NCBI GenBank assembly: GCA_020025615.1
Contig: JAHHRT010000029.1
Location: forward strand, 1 to 15,461
Length of the DNA: 15,461 nt
Direction of reading: 5' to 3'
Source of the DNA: Oscillospiraceae bacterium
Lineage (GTDB): Bacteria > Bacillota > Clostridia > Oscillospirales > Oscillospiraceae
The position numbers and the translations under genes were made by a program. The notes beneath the pieces were generated by a model, which did not search any database, was not told the origin of the DNA, and saw only the letters and a list, made by a program, of their open reading frames with translations. Below are positions 12,447-15,461 of this stretch, one piece after another. Each line of letters opens with the position of its first letter. Positions within the stretch are counted from its first letter, which is position 1.

Positions 12447-15400
12447 TTATTCAACAATTCCCAAATACTCTTCCATCTGATTGAGGTCCAGCCGCAGCAG
12501 CGTACTGACACCCTGCTCCTGCATGGTGACACCGTAGAGAACATCGGAAGCCTCCATGGTGCCGCGCCGGTGGGTAATGACAATAAACTGAGTCTTTTGG
12601 CTGAGGTTATGCAGATAGGAAGCAAATCGTTCCACGTTTCGGTCGTCCAGAGCCGCGTCAATCTCATCGAGGATACAGAAGGGCGTGGGACGGACCTTCA
12701 AAATGGCAAAATACAGGGCGGTAGCCACAAAGGCCTTTTCGCCGCCGGACAGCAGAGTGATGGTCTTAACCTGCTTTCCGGGGGGCTGCACCCGAATCTC
12801 AATGCCGCAGGCCAGGGGATCTTCGGGATCTTCCAGAATCAGCTGACCCTTGCCGCCGCCGAACATTTCCTCGAAGGTCTCCCCGAAATAGTGGTCAATC
12901 TTCTGGAATTCGGTGACGAAGATGGCGGTCATCTCCTTGGTGATATCTCGAATCACGCCTTCCAGCTCCCGCTTGGAGTTCAGCACATCGTCCCGCTGTT
13001 CTGCAAGATAGGTATACCGCTCGTTCACCCGGGCATATTCCTCAATTGCACCCAGGTTGGGAGTACCAAGGCCGGAAATCTTTCGCTTGAGCTCTGCGAT
13101 TCGTCGGTTGCCTGCGGTGACAGACTCGATTTCGCCCCGGTGCTCTCCGGCGGTGCCGGGAGTGAGGCCGTAGGAGTCCCAGAGCTTATCGATGATCTGC
13201 CGCTCCTCCATAGAGGTGGTGACCTTCTTCTGCTCCAGCAGGGCACAGGCCCGCTCCATATTGAGAATGTCTTTATTCTTTTCCTGAGACTCCCGCTCAC
13301 TGCGGGTCTTGGCGGCTTCCGCCTCAGCCCGATCTGCAAGGAGCTTCTCCATGTTTTTCTTCATCTCCTGCTCCTGCTCGTCATTGCCTTGCTGACGATC
13401 CCGGAGCTTCTGAATCTCTCCTTCAATCCGCTGGGATTCCTCGTGGATGGCTCTCATCAGAGCCTCCTTCTTTTCCCGGTCTCCCTCCATGTCGGTACGA
13501 AGACGGCTGAGATCCTGGATATGGGTCTGTGCGGTGGCCCGCTCGGCTTCCATAGCCGCAGTCTCCGTTTTGAGACCGGTCATCTCTTCGGTGATGGCGG
13601 CAGTGGCCTGGGAGGTCTCACTCTGGCTGCTCTCCAATTCCAGCAGAGACTGCTTGGTTTCCGCCAGGCTTCGCTCCATCATGGTAAGCTCTGCCTGCCG
13701 GGCGGCACTGCGCTCCCGGTCCGAAGCGATTCGGGTTTCCAGCGTTTCCCGCTCTCGGTCAGCACCAGCCTCAGCCTCCAGAATTGCGTTGAGCATGATT
13801 TCATGCTGCCGCTCCTGGCCCTGCATCCGCAGGACCTGGTCCTCCGCCTGGCGAAGCTGGTCCCGGGCGGCGGTGAGCTGGAATTCCACCTGATCGTACT
13901 GCCGCTGGGCTTCTTGAAGCTCTCCCTCTGCGGCCTGCCGGTCGGTATCCAGCTTCTTTTCCTGGACGGTCAGCTTTTCCAGCTCATTGGCCCGGGAGAG
14001 GATACCCGCATCCTTATTGATGGAACCGCCGGTCATAGAACCGCCGGGGTTCATAACCTGACCGTCCAAAGTGACGATTTTAAAGCGGCTGTGGTATTTC
14101 TGGGCCATGGAAATGGCGGCGTCCATATCCTGGACGATCACCGTTCTGCCCAGAAGGTTGTCAATGATTCCCCGGTAGGTGTCCTGGGTTCGCACCAGCT
14201 GAGAGGCAACCCCCACAAAGCCCCGGCAGCTTTCCAGTCCTGTTTCCTGGAGATACCGGGGATGGATACCGGACAGAGGCAGGAAGGTAGCTCGTCCGCC
14301 GCCGGTGCGCTTCAGGTAAGAAATTGCCGCTTTACCGTCGGCTTCATTTCCCACCACGATCTGCTGCATAGCCGCACCCAGTGCAATCTCAATTGCCACG
14401 GCGTAGCTGTCGTCGGTACGAATCAGCCGGGACACCGGGCCGTGGATATTCCGCAGGTTCCCTCTCTGGGCCTCCTGCATGACCATTCGCACGGATTTCT
14501 GGTAGCTTTCAAAGTCCCGCTCCATAGCCTTGAAGACCCGGAGCTTGGCACGGACGGAATCCAGCTGGCTGTTGAGTTCCCGGGTCTGCTGTAACAGCTG
14601 GTCCCGGCGTTTGGCACGGTTTTCCTGCCGCAGGGTATAGCCTGCAATGGTATTATTGGCAGCCGCCGCATCTTCCTGGGCTTTTTGAAGTTCCCGGCGG
14701 CAATCGCTGAGGTCCTTTTCTGCGGTCTCCCGACGGGATGCACCGCTCATAAGATCCGCTTTCAGCGCATCCAGACGCTCCTGGCCCTGGGCGATGCTCT
14801 GCTCCAGGCCCCGCAGATCCGCCTGATGGCCGGCAATGTCTGCGCTGAGGCTGGCTTCCTTGCCCCTGAGCTGCAAATACTCCCGGGTCATGCCCTGGGC
14901 GTTGGCAGTCATGGCAGTGAGCTTTTGGTTCAGTTCCTCCAAAGCCTGCTTTTTCTTTGCCAGGTCTTCTTCCAGGCCCTGAATCCGCTCCTGGGTCTGC
15001 TGAATCTGGGCCACCACGCCGCCGGAGCGGTCCTCCTGGCCCTTTAGCTCCTCCTGAATCCGCAGAAGGTTCTGGCTGTTGTTATCCAGGTTGCCCCGGA
15101 GCACCGCAATCTGGCCTTCCAGCTGCTGGTGGGTGCTGCCCAGCATATTCACATGGACACGAACATTTTCCAGTTCCTCATCCCGCTGGTGGAGAACAGT
15201 TCCCAGTTCCTCAGCCTTACGGTAAAGGCTGTCCAGATCGTCGTGGGCCTGCTGTAAAACGAAGGAAGCGGAGGTATAGTCCTCCTCGGCCTTTTTGGCG
15301 GCAGCCGACAGCTTATCCAGGCTGTCCAGCCACACAGCCACTTCCACGCCCTGGAGCTCGTCTTTCAGTTCCAGGTATTTTTTTGCCTTCTCCGACTGGA

Positions 15401-15461
15401 TTTTCAGGGGCTCCAGCTGCAATTCCAGCTCCGACACCTTATCGCCAATGCGGAGCAGATT
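12447..15461 (-). CDS. smc: Chromosome segregation protein SMC (N-terminus beyond window)
   Basis: The visible 1004 residues are the C-terminal five sixths of SMC, the ATPase that extrudes DNA loops with ScpA and ScpB. The frame is open to the right edge (NLLRIGDKVSELELQ), so the Walker A end, about 180 residues, is missing from view; GTG at 15437 is not a start. Order: coiled coil (1 to about 330), hinge (about 335-475, from NIHGPVSRLI to MNPGGSMTGGSI with the glycine motifs), returning coiled coil (about 480-820), then the head with the signature LLSGGEKAF (about 904), Walker B FCILDEIDAALDD and the D-loop. There is no frameshift. It is first in view of the operon with ftsY 11 bases downstream; rnc is often upstream in this group. 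Confidence 0.98.
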   Translation of the reverse strand, partial: NLLRIGDKVSELELQLEPLKIQSEKAKKYLELKDELQGVEVAVWLDSLDKLSAAAKKAEEDYTSASFVLQQAHDDLDSLYRKAEELGTVLHQRDEELENVRVHVNMLGSTHQQLEGQIAVLRGNLDNNSQNLLRIQEELKGQEDRSGGVVAQIQQTQERIQGLEEDLAKKKQALEELNQKLTAMTANAQGMTREYLQLRGKEASLSADIAGHQADLRGLEQSIAQGQERLDALKADLMSGASRRETAEKDLSDCRRELQKAQEDAAAANNTIAGYTLRQENRAKRRDQLLQQTRELNSQLDSVRAKLRVFKAMERDFESYQKSVRMVMQEAQRGNLRNIHGPVSRLIRTDDSYAVAIEIALGAAMQQIVVGNEADGKAAISYLKRTGGGRATFLPLSGIHPRYLQETGLESCRGFVGVASQLVRTQDTYRGIIDNLLGRTVIVQDMDAAISMAQKYHSRFKIVTLDGQVMNPGGSMTGGSINKDAGILSRANELEKLTVQEKKLDTDRQAAEGELQEAQRQYDQVEFQLTAARDQLRQAEDQVLRMQGQERQHEIMLNAILEAEAGADRERETLETRIASDRERSAARQAELTMMERSLAETKQSLLELESSQSETSQATAAITEEMTGLKTETAAMEAERATAQTHIQDLSRLRTDMEGDREKKEALMRAIHEESQRIEGEIQKLRDRQQGNDEQEQEMKKNMEKLLADRAEAEAAKTRSERESQEKNKDILNMERACALLEQKKVTTSMEERQIIDKLWDSYGLTPGTAGEHRGEIESVTAGNRRIAELKRKISGLGTPNLGAIEEYARVNERYTYLAEQRDDVLNSKRELEGVIRDITKEMTAIFVTEFQKIDHYFGETFEEMFGGGKGQLILEDPEDPLACGIEIRVQPPGKQVKTITLLSGGEKAFVATALYFAILKVRPTPFCILDEIDAALDDRNVERFASYLHNLSQKTQFIVITHRRGTMEASDVLYGVTMQEQGVSTLLRLDLNQMEEYLGIVE

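Noticed and set aside
11305..12480. A 391-codon plus-strand open frame opposite ftsY and rdgB
   Set aside because: Both minus-strand genes are unambiguous; the frame spans their junction and has no domain.
12570..14594. A 674-codon plus-strand open frame opposite smc
   Set aside because: It is antisense to the SMC coiled coils and hinge. It has no ribosome binding site or domain, and its sequence is as expected from reversing biased codons.

Overview
The window looks like chromosome of a Gram-positive, moderately GC-rich Clostridia-type bacterium, most likely of the Oscillospirales group. This is inferred from gene content (unfused SMC, FtsY without a long acidic N-terminus, an EF-P with a B. 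subtilis-like modification loop, a 60-residue S21), strong AGGAGG-type ribosome binding sites, CCA-encoding tRNAs and the YhbY/NadD/YqeK/RsfS order known from Bacillus. No species can be named from the sequence alone. Almost everything reads on the minus strand, so transcription runs right to left.

Right part (15461 to 6329): a dense run of smc (5' end beyond the window), ftsY, rdgB, yhbY, a nadD-yqeK fusion, rsfS and leuS. Gaps are 10 to 44 bases, rdgB and yhbY overlap by 14 bases, and no internal terminator is visible, so this is probably one long operon. It joins chromosome condensation, membrane targeting, nucleotide-pool cleaning, ribosome assembly, NAD synthesis and leucyl-tRNA charging. 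rpsU follows leuS with its own perfect-consensus promoter and a strong terminator at 5963-5994.

Middle part (5830 to 2678): an unrecognised plus-strand gene (5122-5829) is divergent from pepP (Xaa-Pro peptidase). pepP is followed by efp (own promoter) and by an acidic zinc-ribbon protein. The pepP leader can fold in two mutually exclusive ways, one of which hides its ribosome binding site. Next come a promoter and two tRNA genes, CAU (probably Ile2) and Trp(CCA), which end at a strong terminator shared with the gene on the other side.

Left part (2285 to 557): an AT-rich three-gene accessory module. A small XRE-type repressor reads rightwards. A 68-residue unknown protein and a membrane-anchored glycine-zipper/SHOCT-domain protein read leftwards. 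Between them lie four copies of a 12-base operator-like motif arranged as two dyads over both predicted promoters. This is the best candidate for an undescribed system. At the left edge is the 5' part of an ECF sigma factor gene.
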